A stretch of 64,000 nt of DNA from Acanthaster planci (Eukaryota; Echinodermata; Asteroidea; Valvatida; Acanthasteridae): positions 374,511-438,510 of the forward strand of contig NW_019091416.1 in the NCBI RefSeq assembly GCF_001949145.1. Reading direction: 5' to 3'. Below the pieces are notes generated by a model that saw nothing but the letters and a program-made list of their open reading frames with translations, made no database searches and was not told the origin of the DNA. Of the stretch, positions 24,901-34,084 are shown piece after piece (position 1 is the stretch's first letter; each line of letters begins with the position of its first letter). A program made the position numbers and the translations under genes.

Positions 24901-26929
24901 ATTTCAGGTGGGTAATTACAAAAATCTGTCAAAACTAACATCTGCACCTGTACTAACACAAAGACACGAGAGGACCTTTCATTCCTTTATTTGGAGCTTT
25001 GAATACCTGAATTTCATTCACATTTGACTGAGATGGTTTTTTTAAACATCACAGAGGTAAAGTTTGTGGGCTGACCGTTAATCTGCACATTAGTAGGCAA
25101 GGAAACAGGTGCTGGACAGGTTACCTAAGTCAATGACCAAGTTGGTCTGAAATTCAATTATATGATCTGATGTCAACGCAGACCAGTATCAAAATCTGCA
25201 GCTACATGTAACTGTATGTCAATAAATATACAGAATCACTTGGCCTTCGGGGGAACCTACATGTACATTATTTAAGCTGGTAAGAGGGTAGTCCAATCAG
25301 GATTCCTCAAATGGCCACATTTTTATAAATATTGGTCATAGTCACTGGAAACAGTCTAAGGATTAACCCTTCTCATTGTCTTGGAGACCAATGGCTCTTT
25401 TGAGAATGAAACTGCTGTCACACAGGCACATCATTGATGCTTGTCTCAACAATATTGCTCCATGGGAGTCACATGAGCATTGGAGGTGAAAAATTTCTGG
25501 TATATACATGCATTTATTGCAACTTCCAGCAAAAACCACGGGCACGAGCAGAAAAATTCACCAAAGTACCACCGTTCAAATGATTAATTCCTCAAGTATG
25601 AATCCCAAGGTGGGCACACTGGGCATTTAAGGGTCTGTTTGGGGGTAAAATTTGATTTAATGTGATGGTGCAATGCATGAGAACATTTCTGTCAGAAGGC
25701 CACTCAGACTTGACTATTACATGATCATGATCTAATGCCAAAAGATATGGGAAGGTACATGTCATGTAATTACCTCTTTTGAAGGTTACCACTGTGAATG
25801 TGGTCCATCAGTGGTAGAAGGGGTGGGTCAATGGGGATAATTGTTGCTCTTGTTTCTGGAGGTGGGGGCAGCTAAAGTAGGTGGTTTTTAACTTTTTTGT
25901 GGGTATAGAAATTTTAAAAAATACATGCCTTTTGGCTTCAAGTGACATGTTCATCACTTTAATTGCACAAAACTTCAAGGTAAGGCTAAACTTAGATTGT
26001 GTGGCCTAATGTCCACAAAGTAGGAGACATGTACCTAACACTGTGGTCATATGAATACATGCACAAGAATTTCCTTGTGACAACTGGAAATTCAGGGAAA
26101 GAGCTCCATTAGCCTCCAATATGTACATGTACTTGGACATCACTTGACATGACAGCATGTACGTACAAACAATGGCACATCACAATCCACACACCTACTC
26201 TCAAAATTCAGTACGAAGTGGCTATCGTTAATGACAGTCGTAACGCATTTGTAATTTTCTATCGTTACGGCACTGAACTGTGCAAGTGCGATGACACAGC
26301 TGATCATCACGACAGTTTATATATTTTAAAATTACCTGGATCACTGAATGCATGTGGGTGAGTGGTCAAGGTGGAAGGTTTGGAACCACTGGTGTGTGAG
26401 TTCGAATCTGCGACTATTTTAATGTTTTTCGCCTAAATTTCATGTTTCATACCATAATTAATTGTTTTTTTATGTTGGTTTCTAATTGTATAGGCCTAAG
26501 CAGGAATCTTTTTTCTTTTCTCATCAGTGGCTTTGGAGGATTTTTTTAAAGGGAAATAAAGTCCAAAATCTGTGCTTAAATTGGCGCGCTTGCGCAGTTT
26601 CAGTGCCGTAACGATAGAAAATGGGAGATGCGTTACGGCTGCCGTAACAACAGCCACTGCAAATTCAGTACTGTCTGTGAATACTCTAATATCCCATTAA
26701 TTTAGGGCATGTTATCACTTTCTGATTTCACTGCATGGGAAAATTAGTGAGGCCCATGGGTGGCATTCTATGATAATCATATTAACACGTTTGCCTTTAC
26801 CCAATCTGATAAACAGATAAATATCACAATATAAGCCTACACGTAACTTATCGAAGACATACATGTACATGTAACATGATTAACTTACAATTTCTTGGCC
26901 GTGCTCTTTATAACATCCTGGGAAGACAT
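10077..26929 (-). CDS. PLAT (LH2) and ankyrin-repeat protein with TQT (LC8-type) motif ladder, 20 exons recovered
   Basis: Coding exons from 5' to 3': 26889-26929, 23187-23277, 22415-22545, 21889-21928, 21262-21308, 20884-20998, then an N gap, 20039-20078 (5' end lost in the gap), 19659-19922, 18889-19031, 17868-18348, 17165-17443, 16860-16938, 16456-16599, 15304-16139, 14728-14909, 13898-14143, 13430-13615, 12877-12952, 10683-10766, 10077-10181. Every junction outside the gap has AG/GT ends and compatible phase, which is strong evidence for one gene. About 1,202 residues are recovered: 155 before the gap and about 1,047 after. The start is ATG at 26929-26927 (MSSQDVIKSTAKKL) because exon 2 follows in phase; the stop is TAG at 10079-10077. 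Domain order: N-terminal basic region, RP-rich repeat, acidic segment, TQT ladder, poly-Pro, PLAT, Ser/Asp-rich, coiled coil, ankyrin, charged tail. Function is not known to me. PLAT domains bind lipid or protein partners and ankyrin repeats bind proteins, so a cytoskeletal or ciliary scaffold is an inference only. Confidence 0.9.
10844..11017. mobile_element. Palindromic fold-back/MITE family, copy 2
   Basis: Same element as at 3022, from ATATGGGCGATTCACAATAG to TATTGTGAAACGCCCATAT. Arms contain AACGCGTTGGCCAATCAC and its complement, slightly decayed in the right arm (CAATGCGTCACAAGC). It sits in the intron between exons 12877-12952 and 10683-10766 of the PLAT-ankyrin gene. Confidence 0.85.
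11700..11860. mobile_element. 161-bp inverted-repeat element (MITE-like)
   Basis: Left end GGAATAAATATGTGCTTGGC followed by TGGTCTTAAAC; the right end is the reverse complement (GTTTAAGACCGGCCAAGCAC then ATATTTATTCC), with about 29 of 30 bases paired. A second GGTCTTAA/TTAAGACC pair within 11721-11743 gives an internal hairpin. It lies in the same intron as fold-back copy 2. Confidence 0.85.
13430..14909 (-). CDS. Coiled-coil and ankyrin-repeat exons
   Basis: Exon 14728-14909 starts with a short Glu/Lys/Gln coiled coil (KMKEQQKEQQEAARVEEEE) and runs into a capping ankyrin unit (GPSIHQSCKKGDLERIKKL). Exon 13898-14143 carries GWTPLHVASANGRLDIVKY and GYTAMHMGAMNGHVAVVKLL plus EQTPLHMAAM. Exon 13430-13615 completes it with GHLECTKWLVANNAPLDVID and GRTAYDLAEEYQHDEVMTFL. 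In all about five ankyrin repeats with the canonical TPLH and GH/GR helix signatures. Ankyrin repeats mediate protein-protein contacts. Splice phases (2, 2, 2) agree at each boundary. Confidence 0.92.
14555..14690 (+). repeat. Interspersed repeat, GCTTAGCA family, partial copy
   Basis: GGATTACCAGCCAAAAAGCC and GTTGTTGCTAAGCACGGACA follow the order of the family. It lies in the short intron just before the exon at 13898-14143. Confidence 0.5.
15304..16139 (-). CDS. Long Ser/Asp-rich low-complexity exon with basic cluster
   Basis: An 836-nt exon, the largest in the gene, in phase with the PLAT exon before it and the coiled-coil exon after it. It contains a Lys/Arg block (RRKHRRKKSKKGKGKGK followed by SRRRD) that could act as a nuclear localisation or nucleic-acid or tubulin contact, TDTDTDSEQSD, SGS/SGSGS repeats and SSDDDDSSDENDD. 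Such composition indicates an intrinsically disordered, heavily phosphorylatable (CK2-type) linker between PLAT and ankyrin parts. Long antisense reading frames over the same bases come from this composition and are not genes. Confidence 0.85.
16456..17443 (-). CDS. Poly-Pro linker and PLAT/LH2 domain exons
   Basis: Three exons (17165-17443, 16860-16938, 16456-16599). The first opens with a proline-rich run ending in EPEPEP, then enters the PLAT fold at RTIYELSIHTGNRLGAST, with ADVHVTLYGEKGNTGKIRL giving the typical beta-strand/YGE/G-x-TG pattern. The second has IDVFKVESYYVGKMECICIG. The third has the GWFLDKVMI strand and the closing FLCERWLS motif. Length of about 120 residues from RTIYEL to RWLS matches a complete PLAT domain as found in lipoxygenases, LOXHD1 and RP1-type proteins. 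No lipoxygenase catalytic domain accompanies it, so a binding or targeting role is likely. Family assignment is confident; ligand unknown. Confidence 0.9.
17868..18348 (-). CDS. Exon encoding a glutamate tract and TQT motif ladder (candidate LC8-binding array)
   Basis: A 481-nt exon, in phase with both neighbours. It begins with a run of Glu residues and then has repeated TQT cores. Counting the Met of MSKVDM as 1, cores sit at 44 (NTTQTGRE), 64 (KDTQTRRA), 96 (SATQTVVP), 108 (ASTQTVPP), 118 (TGTQTYPE) and 136 (METQTEVH), with a variant AIQT at 85 and two CQT triplets at 52 and 126. Known family fact: the dynein light chain LC8/DYNLL binds short disordered peptides centred on TQT, and multivalent partners carry several at roughly 10-20 residue spacing. 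Spacings here are 20, 21, 11, 12, 10 and 18. Pro, Ser and Thr between motifs fit disorder. An LC8 ladder is inferred; binding is untested. Confidence 0.85.
18889..20078 (-). CDS. Arg/Pro-rich repeat and acidic exons of the PLAT-ankyrin gene
   Basis: Exon 20039-20078 is truncated by the gap. Exon 19659-19922 (88 residues, both ends in phase 0) carries a short degenerate repeat: YGHRPTRPERPKS, then YGHRPTRPRSS, YGERTRPRSAID and ARPKSA, followed by YGYDSLGRRIKLHLE. Exon 18889-19031 is acidic (SESDQDPDDYDDDFEDS) and ends GRNQSPEWL plus a split Asn codon. The basic, Ser-containing repeat suggests a disordered, possibly phosphorylated or microtubule-binding segment; that function is inferred from composition only. 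Confidence 0.85.
20079..20751. other. Assembly gap (673 N) inside the PLAT-ankyrin gene
   Basis: An unbroken run of N. It removes the 5' part of the exon ending at 20039 (visible residues LTSRRMAEDTQEK) and possibly whole exons between that one and exon 6, which ends in phase 0 at 20884. The protein is therefore longer than the recovered sequence. Apparent ORFs across this interval are artefacts of the Ns. Confidence 0.99.
20884..26929 (-). CDS. N-terminal exons 1-6 of the PLAT-ankyrin gene
   Basis: Six exons give 155 residues. Exon 1 (26889-26929) encodes MSSQDVIKSTAKK and splits a Leu codon with exon 2 (23187-23277: KYYMEVKRLEDAFDLSGPDK and on). Exon 3 (22415-22545) encodes RPTLLYDGLHDRALKHYF and continues with RNAEVKKHL. 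Exons 4 and 5 are tiny (40 and 47 nt: RDVDRYMEKSHFT, SPYTNLVRAKPPPKK). Exon 6 (20884-20998) ends LVNAATKLLVAT. The LxDxxLxxYFxNxxxxxHL pattern in exon 3 is loosely like the N-terminus of the ciliary protein ERICH3; that is from memory and weak. No signal peptide or membrane segment is visible, so a cytoplasmic protein is expected. The exon 3 donor is placed at CAG|GTGGGG because it keeps phase with exon 4. Confidence 0.85.
21470..21644. mobile_element. Palindromic fold-back/MITE family, copy 3
   Basis: From AATACGGGCGATTCACAATT to GTGAAACGGCCATATT. Both arms keep GTTGGCCAAT/ATTGGCCAAC and the AACGCGTT core. It lies in the intron between exons 21889-21928 and 21262-21308. The ORFs that overlap it on both strands are only readings of the palindrome. 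Confidence 0.85.
26214..26662. mobile_element. About 450-bp inverted-repeat element in intron 1
   Basis: The left arm (26214-26290: AGTGGCTATCGTTAATGACA, GTCGTAACGCA, CTATCGTTACGGCACTGAA) is matched by the complement of the right arm (26587-26662: TTTCAGTGCCGTAACGATAG, GCGTTACGG, CAGCCACT). About 70 bp of arm is paired at roughly 80% identity. The interior is not palindromic and holds a tRNA-like segment. A non-autonomous DNA transposon is the likely identity. Confidence 0.75.
26352..26414 (+). repeat. tRNA-like (Ser/Leu-like) segment, SINE remnant
   Basis: A D-arm-like GAGTGGTCAAGGTGGAAGG (A box) is followed 30 bases later by GTGAGTTCGAATCTGCGAC (B box, GGTTCGAATC type). The anticodon stem is poorly paired and no acceptor stem can be drawn, so this is not a functional tRNA. 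It lies wholly inside the 26214-26662 inverted-repeat element. Confidence 0.5.
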
Positions 26930-27450
26930 CTTCCTGGCGTTTGCGTCGCTTTCCTTATTTTGTGTCCAGCCGAGATTTCATCAAATATTCCGTCGTCAGT
27001 GCAAGCGCATTTAAGAGAACTCAGTTCAGTCCCCCGTATCCTAAGCACAGTGATCCAAACGCATACAATTCATTTCACCTCTCTATGCTACATACGCACG
27101 CTGAACACATAAACAGTAAATAGCCACGCTCGATTATTCTCGTAGTCAAGGCCTATTCGCATATACAGAAACAGGTGTGCGCATCCCTTACATTGTTAAC
27201 AAGTGCCCCCTTAAATGCACAAGTCGGGGGAAAAACACAAAACTCCACACTTTTTTGCAGTGAGGTGTATTTTTGAGATATTTTGGGGGATTGCTTTTAA
27301 AAACCAACAAAATTATTTCACGTCGGATGTTAAATGGCTTTCATTGCAATTAATTATGCAAATTGCGTATGAATATAAAACATTTTCGTTCCCAGGTACG
27401 GAACTATTTTCTCAATTTCAACAGAGGGCGGTACACAACATTTCCTTCGG

Positions 27451-27930
27451 GGTGCACTGAACCAATTCAAGCTCCATTGAAAATAGTGTAAACCAACCAA
27501 GTTTGGAGCCCCATGGCAGGCAACTGAAGTCCCTGAGGCCTCTCAAACAAAAAACAATGTGTTGTTTGGTCCTTCATATTTCATTTGATGTTCAATTTTT
27601 AGTAGGTTAACTTATGAATTTTTTAATTATCCGCCCAAAACAAACTCAGCCCCCAAAAAGTCAATGTTCCCAAGTCTTCTCAGCGGCCATTTTTCAAATG
27701 ACATCCCTCACCTTCTGGGGTCTCCTCTGACAAATTTTCAATCACATTTTTGTCTGCTTTGCCCCCAGATGGGTGTACCTGAATCTACAGAGATGATCCC
27801 CGGCTATACTGGCACCATCCCACCATTTCTTGGCCCAAACAGACCCCTCTTTTCGAAAGAATCTATCGGGGTACTTTTTGTGCGCCTCCGCCTGGCGGAG
27901 AATTTTCCTTGAATTGGGGTACTGCACCCT
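27451..27930. mobile_element. TIR element, copy A of a diverged pair
   Basis: Ends are GGGTGCACTGAACCAATTCA...AG and the complement of CTTGAATTGGGGTACTGCAC, giving a 22-bp imperfect terminal inverted repeat with CAATTCAAG perfect. Inside are ACATCCCTCACCTTCTGGG, CACCATCCCACCATTTCTTG and GAATCTATCGGGGTAC, which recur in changed form in the second copy. ORFs here are short and overlap on both strands; no transposase motif. Confidence 0.6.
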
Positions 27931-28004
27931 TCGGGGCACCAGCAGGCGCGCCGGCGACGAGCGAAAACCTTGCTACTCATCCATACGGCCGTGTGCAATA
28001 TGGG

Positions 28005-28431
28005 TGTAGTCTGTCCATCAATTCAAGCCCTAGTTGAAAACAGTGTATAATTGTATTGCTCAGGGCCCAATAACATGCATACCAACATCCCTAAGGTTTC
28101 TGAGACACATATTAGGTTATTGTCTGGTCCCTAATCTTTCAATTTCAGTTCTTTTCAATTTTTTTTTGTGAGTTAACCGATTACATTTTTCTCGCAGCCT
28201 TTTTTTCAAGTGGCAACCCTCAACTTTCTCGGGAACCTAGGACCATTTTTTAAGCGTAGTTTGTTGCCATTCTGCTCTCAGAAGAAAGCCCAAAGACCAA
28301 CGGAGTTAATCCTGGCAAGGATTTACACAATGTCACCATTTTGGGGCCATACAATCTCAGTTTTTCAAAAGATACTTGTACGATGCACTTTTAATGCTAA
28401 TGAGCTGGCCAAAAATTCTCGCTTGAATTAG
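28005..28431. mobile_element. TIR element, copy B of a diverged pair
   Basis: Starts GGGTGTAGTCTGTCCATCAA followed by TTCAAG and ends CGCTTGAATTAG. The body aligns end to end with copy A (for example GGCAACCCTCAACTTTCTCG against TGACATCCCTCACCTTCTGG, and TCACCATTTTGGGGCCATA against CACCATTTCTTGGCCCAAA). Identity looks roughly 60% by eye. The two lie head to tail about 75 bp apart. Confidence 0.55.
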
Positions 28432-28956
28432 CAGATAAGTAAATTAGATAGGTTTGCAGTAGCACAATGGATATATCTCTTTTTGCGTATGTGGGGTTCT
28501 GAAAAGAACCGGTCACGGTGACCGGGTACTCAACGTTTTGGACAGTATGCTTGTCACCTATTCGGAACGATTCTGAACCACTCAAAACTCGTATAGAAAT
28601 TACAGCACAGTATAGAATTATGTATAGCGTCAATTTCCATAGCTTTATTATGGTACTTTGCCTGTACCCTTTTCCTTTAAATCCCTTTAAATGTTCAAAA
28701 ATTAACATCAAAACTGCTCGACTTGCACTTAAAACCTAAAAAGTGTTCTGAAATGTAACCTGCATGCTCTTCTGTTTGCTCGTAGTGAAAGACTTAATCA
28801 TCAGAAAAAAAGTTAAGCATTAAGATTATATACAAACATGCCACTTGATGTCAATAACAACAATGTACCCAACTTTGTAGGTTCCAGCAACTTGTGCACC
28901 GTATCGGGGGGGGGGAGTATATTGAAATTTCTGAGGGATTGATTCCAAGTCCTCAA

Positions 28957-29205
28957 TCATTCTGTGATTTCACTCCTGCATTCTTGGGACCATGTACTCA
29001 AGGGGAAACTCCAGTTTTGTCCTGTTTTCCCCAGGACCTCTTTCACTGCTGCACTGGAAAGTGACCCATTCTTGGTCCCTTTTTTCTGTTCTAGAACAAG
29101 GTTTTGAAGGATGGCCTTTGATTTGCAGATAGTTCTTGGGGGTGACCCCCTTGCAGCAGAATAATGTTCACTTGCTGTGTTGTAGTCAGGTCCATCACAC
29201 ATCAC
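28957..29205 (-). CDS. Unrecognised 82-codon ORF in intergenic DNA
   Basis: An uninterrupted frame reads MMCDGPDYNTASEHYSAARG, later KAILQNLVLEQKKGTKNGS and VLGKTGQNWSFPLSTWS. Composition looks protein-like rather than random, but I recognise no family and see no compelling donor or acceptor. It may be a relic of a mobile-element ORF or an exon of an undetected gene on this strand. Confidence 0.2.
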   Translation of the reverse strand: MMCDGPDYNTASEHYSAARGSPPRTICKSKAILQNLVLEQKKGTKNGSLSSAAVKEVLGKTGQNWSFPLSTWSQECRSEITE

Positions 29206-29540
29206 TCAGGCTGCATCCGAATCTCTTGTCTAGAGCTAGGTCTAGGTCTTCACTCCATTAGAAATGCGTGGAGACGCGTAGACAATTGACCTAGCCGTAG
29301 CTCTCGAAGCCTGTTTCGGACACGGCCTCAGTCTCAAGTCAAATGGACGCCAAACTGTTTTCACACATTTAGGATGAGTGTACAGTAGCACAAACATTAT
29401 GTGTTCGTAATGCTCGGTGGTGTTTGGGTCTTTGAGAGACATTTCTCGTTTAGTTGTAATACCTACAACAAAAAGTCAGGTTTCTGTTTTTGTACACTCT
29501 GCCTCTATTGTGTAAACCGGCAACCAGACTTGAAAGCCAT

Positions 29541-29677
29541 TACTGTGGTGGCACAACACTCATGGGGAGTTGGTACGCATTACGTGCCTCTCCGACCGAT
29601 AGGGTGTCGTAATTTGCCAAATGCATGCTCCGCCCAAGCTTAAGAATGCGTGTGTGAGTGCGGTGTCACCACAGTTA
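29541..29677. mobile_element. 137-bp MITE with ACTGTGGTG terminal repeats
   Basis: Left end TACTGTGGTGGCACAACACT CA; the right end is the complement of TGTGAGTGCGGTGTCACCAC AGTTA. About 17 of 21 terminal bases pair, with TA at both outer edges compatible with a TA target duplication. Confidence 0.65.
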
Positions 29678-32187
29678 AGGCATCTCCTGGGATTAGTCTT
29701 ATAAAATCTAACTGAATAGCAAGAATGGAATTAAACTAGCTAAACTAAAGATTACAGAGATAAATATATGTGACCCACTCTGCAAAAAAGGGTAATAAGT
29801 CGCGCAATTCCAAAATATGTTATGGACTGTTCTATTTGGAATGGGCAAAATGTTTTCAAAAATGTGATTTTTTTGTTTTTCCTCTATTAACTTGTATAGC
29901 ATTTATGTTTCCAGAATTTTTGACTACAAACATGGATACTGATGAATAAAGATGAAAAATTGATCATTCAGTAGGAAATCTTGCATAGCATTGTGTTTCC
30001 AAGTGCTACACTTTCTGAGCTTTTTCTCAAAAAGTGCTTTTATTGAATCCGAAAATGTGGATATACAAATGTCTAAATATCTCCAGAACGCAGTGCACTA
30101 CAGGGGCCATTCATAAATCAAATTGTTGCTTCTGATGTACTCAATCCAGCCATATCAAAAACTGATAACCTGAATCTGCCGACTTACTACCCATTTTTTT
30201 AGAGCCGGTGACATATGAAAGACAAAATAATTTAGATTTCTATGACACAAGGTGAGGGTTGAGGAGCAGCCACATGCATGTCCAAGGAGACTTGCATGGC
30301 TACAAACAATACCGAATCCAAACTGATTAATTAATCTCTAGGAGTCCCTAAATTCAAACCCGGTGAAGCTTATTCACAGCTGAAATGGAGGATCTGTAAT
30401 GAAATGGATAAATCTGTGTAGTCCCATGGGGAAAAAAGAAGAGAATTTTGGACAGCCCTTGACATTAATTGATATGAAGACATCGGAATGTGCAGATAAC
30501 ATTTTTAAAATGACTTGAAATTATGCAACAAGATGTTAAACTTTTGCTTAATTACAGGCTACACTTTCGCATAACAAATTAACCGTATTATTTAATACCT
30601 TCAAGTGCATAACATTAACAATGTGTAATTGCTCTCTCTACATTATAAGTTTATTTTAAAAAAAATAACCAATTTAGTAAAAATTGTGACACAGAGTCTG
30701 GCAAGACATAACCATTTTTTAGGTGCACCAATAAAACTCCATGTATGCCTTGATTTTGGAGTGACACGGCCAACTGGAAGTTGAATTCAATGACATGGTA
30801 ACACTACCAAAGGCTTAACCATTTCAATTTCAACAAAATCTGAATCGCATTATTTGACGTATGTCAATGCAAAAAAACAAGATTTGAATCTATAAAAATT
30901 CCGATAGTGTTTTTAATATATGTGTACCGGTATATTCTATGCTAAAACTCCACGTTTTTTTTCGTAAAATAAGTATAATTTTGAAACCTCTTTCAAGAGT
31001 TTATCCTAAAACTTTGACAGTCAAGGAAATGCTTATGTTATAAATACATGTATCTCAAATTTCAAATGCAACGTGAGTTTCTTTAAAACTTTTGACATGT
31101 TTACCAAAAGCCTTTTTTCTACTAATGTCATTAGTTATTTGTTAAAAATCTTTGTCATACATTATCTTTAATTTTTAACAAGTTGTGGAAGCCAAGCATT
31201 TTTCTACTGTGAAACGTGTGAAAGAAAATATCAATGTCTTATTATAGTACCATAGTCACACACACATTGGCAAAAGTGGAGGAAACAGAAGCACAACATA
31301 CATCCTGCGCCATGGCAACAACTTTCAGGTAAAAGGCAATACCAGTTAAGACAATCAATCTATGTAAATATAGTAACATGAATGCAGCACTACAAAATCA
31401 GTCATATTTGCACCAAATTTAAACCCTAATTTCTTAAACTCGTTTAAATTAAAATATGCTTTCCCTACCATCAAGACTGATGGTCTAATTTGCAAATATC
31501 TTACAGATTGCTTCCTCGGCTTCTTACAGAATCCATCCCAGTGGACATTTAGTTGGCATTATTTTTCATTCGCATTTAAATGAAAAAAAACCGTATATGT
31601 CAAATAAGTTTAATAAATCCAACTATAAAGGATCGACCGACCACATCAAGACAAGTGAAATTAACATTTAAATATTTAATCGTTGTACAATTGAGACAAA
31701 GTCGACTTGATATGACCAGATGAACAACCCACTGGTATTGATGTCAGCAATTGCTGCACAAGATACTTTTGTTTTGTTTGTTCATTACATTTACATGTAG
31801 TGTGCCAATACCACATGAATAAGATTTTACAATATTTACACAGCATATATTTGGGGGCAAAAAGTTCCCCCACTGAACAATTCAGGGATATTTAAAAAAA
31901 AAAAAACACAGATGAAAAGAAAATGCAAAGCATTAAAAAGTATTAGATTTTGTTACAAGATGTGTTACAACAATATTGGCATACCATATCATAGAGGCTT
32001 TTTGTAAAAAAGTGCATAAAAATGTGAACGCAAATATCCAGATTTCAACACGTGAGAACAATGTGTGACATCTTGTCCATTTAAAAATAATAACATAAGT
32101 TCTGTTCCTTTATGTAAGGCTGTTACTACTGAATGGTTCAATCAGGTATAAAACTGACTGTCAATTATTTCTGTAGGCCTTCAATTG

Positions 32188-32281
32188 TCAAGGCACTGCT
32201 TTCAAACATGGTGGAGGTGTTCTGTGCCCTTCAAATGCTTCGATGGAACTTTCTGAAAAGGGCTTCACTTGCTTCACCACC
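32188..32281 (-). other. Candidate terminal exon downstream of tweety
   Basis: A strong acceptor (TTTGTGTATTTCAG) precedes position 32281. Two frames end soon: GGEASEALFRKFHRSI with stop at 32233-32231, and VVKQVKPFSESSIEAFEGHR and on, with stop at 32190-32188. The first is phase-compatible with the tweety exon ending at 34504 (phase 0), so an alternative tweety C-terminus is possible. No other exon supports a separate gene. Speculative. Confidence 0.25.
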
Positions 32282-34084
32282 CTGAAATACACAAAGATGG
32301 TTGGGGTTTTTAAAGAGTGCACGATGCAATTTCCTCGAGCCTCATTGGAGGGAGGGAATTTGAAGTCGTCACTTCCAGGTACACTTGCATGATGGATGTA
32401 CATGTACATGCCTGAAGCAGGGCTGCAAGCGACCCACGATGCTTTGCCATGTCTGTACATCCTGCACAAAATTCTATACAAGGGATTAGCCGATCCCCGT
32501 ACCCTGTAAAGGGAGCAGTGATGAACGTATAATTCTACAAGGGCTAAAAAAATCTATATATACACATACGTTTACGAGAGGACATTTTCTTATTTACCAA
32601 TGTCCTCCCTCCCCGTGATAAAACAACATGGTGGTGAGCCTGACTGGTCTTGCCCATCTGGCTTGAAACAGTAACAAGAAACGGTTTATCGTGGGTGCCT
32701 TGGGGGCGTGCCTTGTACAGATATCGGCTCCATTTGCTGCCTTAGACTGTTTGTCACTGGTCAAGAGGTACACGTGTACTATTGAGCAGATATTAGGGAA
32801 AAGTATCCGGCATGCACAGGCGTCGCCGGGATTTTTTGTCGGGGGGAGAAAAAATAGATTCATCAGCAGCAAACTGAAAAACTGTTCCCGGTGAAAGGGT
32901 TTTTCCAACCAACTTGGTGATTTTCATGACTTTTCCTCATTTCTTCCCGTTTCTTTTGCTTTTCTATTTCCCCTTTTTTATTTTCCTTAGTTGATTTTTC
33001 AGGGAACAGCAAGCACCCCCACCCCACGACACCGATGCTAGCAAGTACATATGGGCCTTGGGTCTAGGCTTTTGGATCACGGCAACTTACATGTATCTGT
33101 ATGAAGGTCCTTAAATTCTTGAATTGTTGCCAAACGTATCCCCAGGAATAACATTATAGGCACATTTAGCAATAATCTCACATCTAGTTTTCCCACACCA
33201 CAGGCACCTGTTTTTCTTGACACACAGTTGCCATTTCTTCATCGATATCCCTTTGCAATGTACAGGCACTTCTGTATCGTCTGTCACGTTTTGCGGAGCA
33301 GAGTAAAATAGGTCTGATCAGAATTATAGCAGAGAATTATGCGTGGGTTAAAAATATCTACAGCCTGACTCAAAAAGTATATCCATGCCATACTTTTGAG
33401 TGTCAATGTTACTCAAAAAGTATCGTATAAAAAGTTTAACCTTTCAAGACCACGTGAAAAGACCCCGAATTGCGTTCAAAAACTTTTCACAATCATGTTC
33501 TAAAATAGTTTTTAAAACTGCTATAAAACAGCAGATTTCATCACAGCTTTCCATCTCGCCCAATTCTCCACTCACTGATCAAACTCAAGGCAAGAACTGT
33601 ATGTCTTTCAGTGAGTGACAAAGAATCTAGAAAGAGCTTCAAAAAATAGCTTCAAGGTTCTGCATATTCTGGGGGTCAAGCTCTTCGGATTCAGCCTCAA
33701 GACACTGCAGAAAAAGACCTATGAGCCCCAAGCTGGAACAAAAAATTGAGAAATTCCCTAGCAACGGAGGCTCCTTTGGTCGAAACTGCACTTTGATGGT
33801 TCCCTAATGACTACGAAATGCAAGCGTTACGGTCGCATCGCTACCAGCAAAACGAACACTTCCGACCAACGTGGCTCTTTTCAACCGATGAGGGGTGTAC
33901 TGATTCTGATTTTCATCAAATTATGGCTGCATCCTCTGTGCATGTCACAAGGTATACCATATTAATACACAGCTCCTTAAGGTGAGACGTGCTGATTGCT
34001 GCAGGCATGATTGGGCAGGTGATTGTTTCTTGAAGTTTGGGGTGACAAAGGAGCTCAGAGAGTTTCGTGATGGGCCCTGGTAGG

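Larger units (their letters stand above)
26930..34084. other. Intergenic stretch between tweety and the PLAT-ankyrin gene
   Basis: Upstream of the PLAT-ankyrin start (26930-27200) should lie its 5' UTR and promoter, but no TATA or clear motif was identified. Two diverged TIR elements, a MITE, an unrecognised ORF and a candidate terminal exon are listed separately. From 29700 to 32150 the DNA is AT-rich, with A/T runs and no supported gene. The 3' UTR of tweety presumably extends from 34084 into this region; its end was not fixed. Confidence 0.5.

Noticed and set aside
27664-27998. Overlapping ORFs on both strands in 27664-27998
   Set aside because: They lie inside TIR element copy A, have no start context or domain, and the related copy B does not keep the frames.
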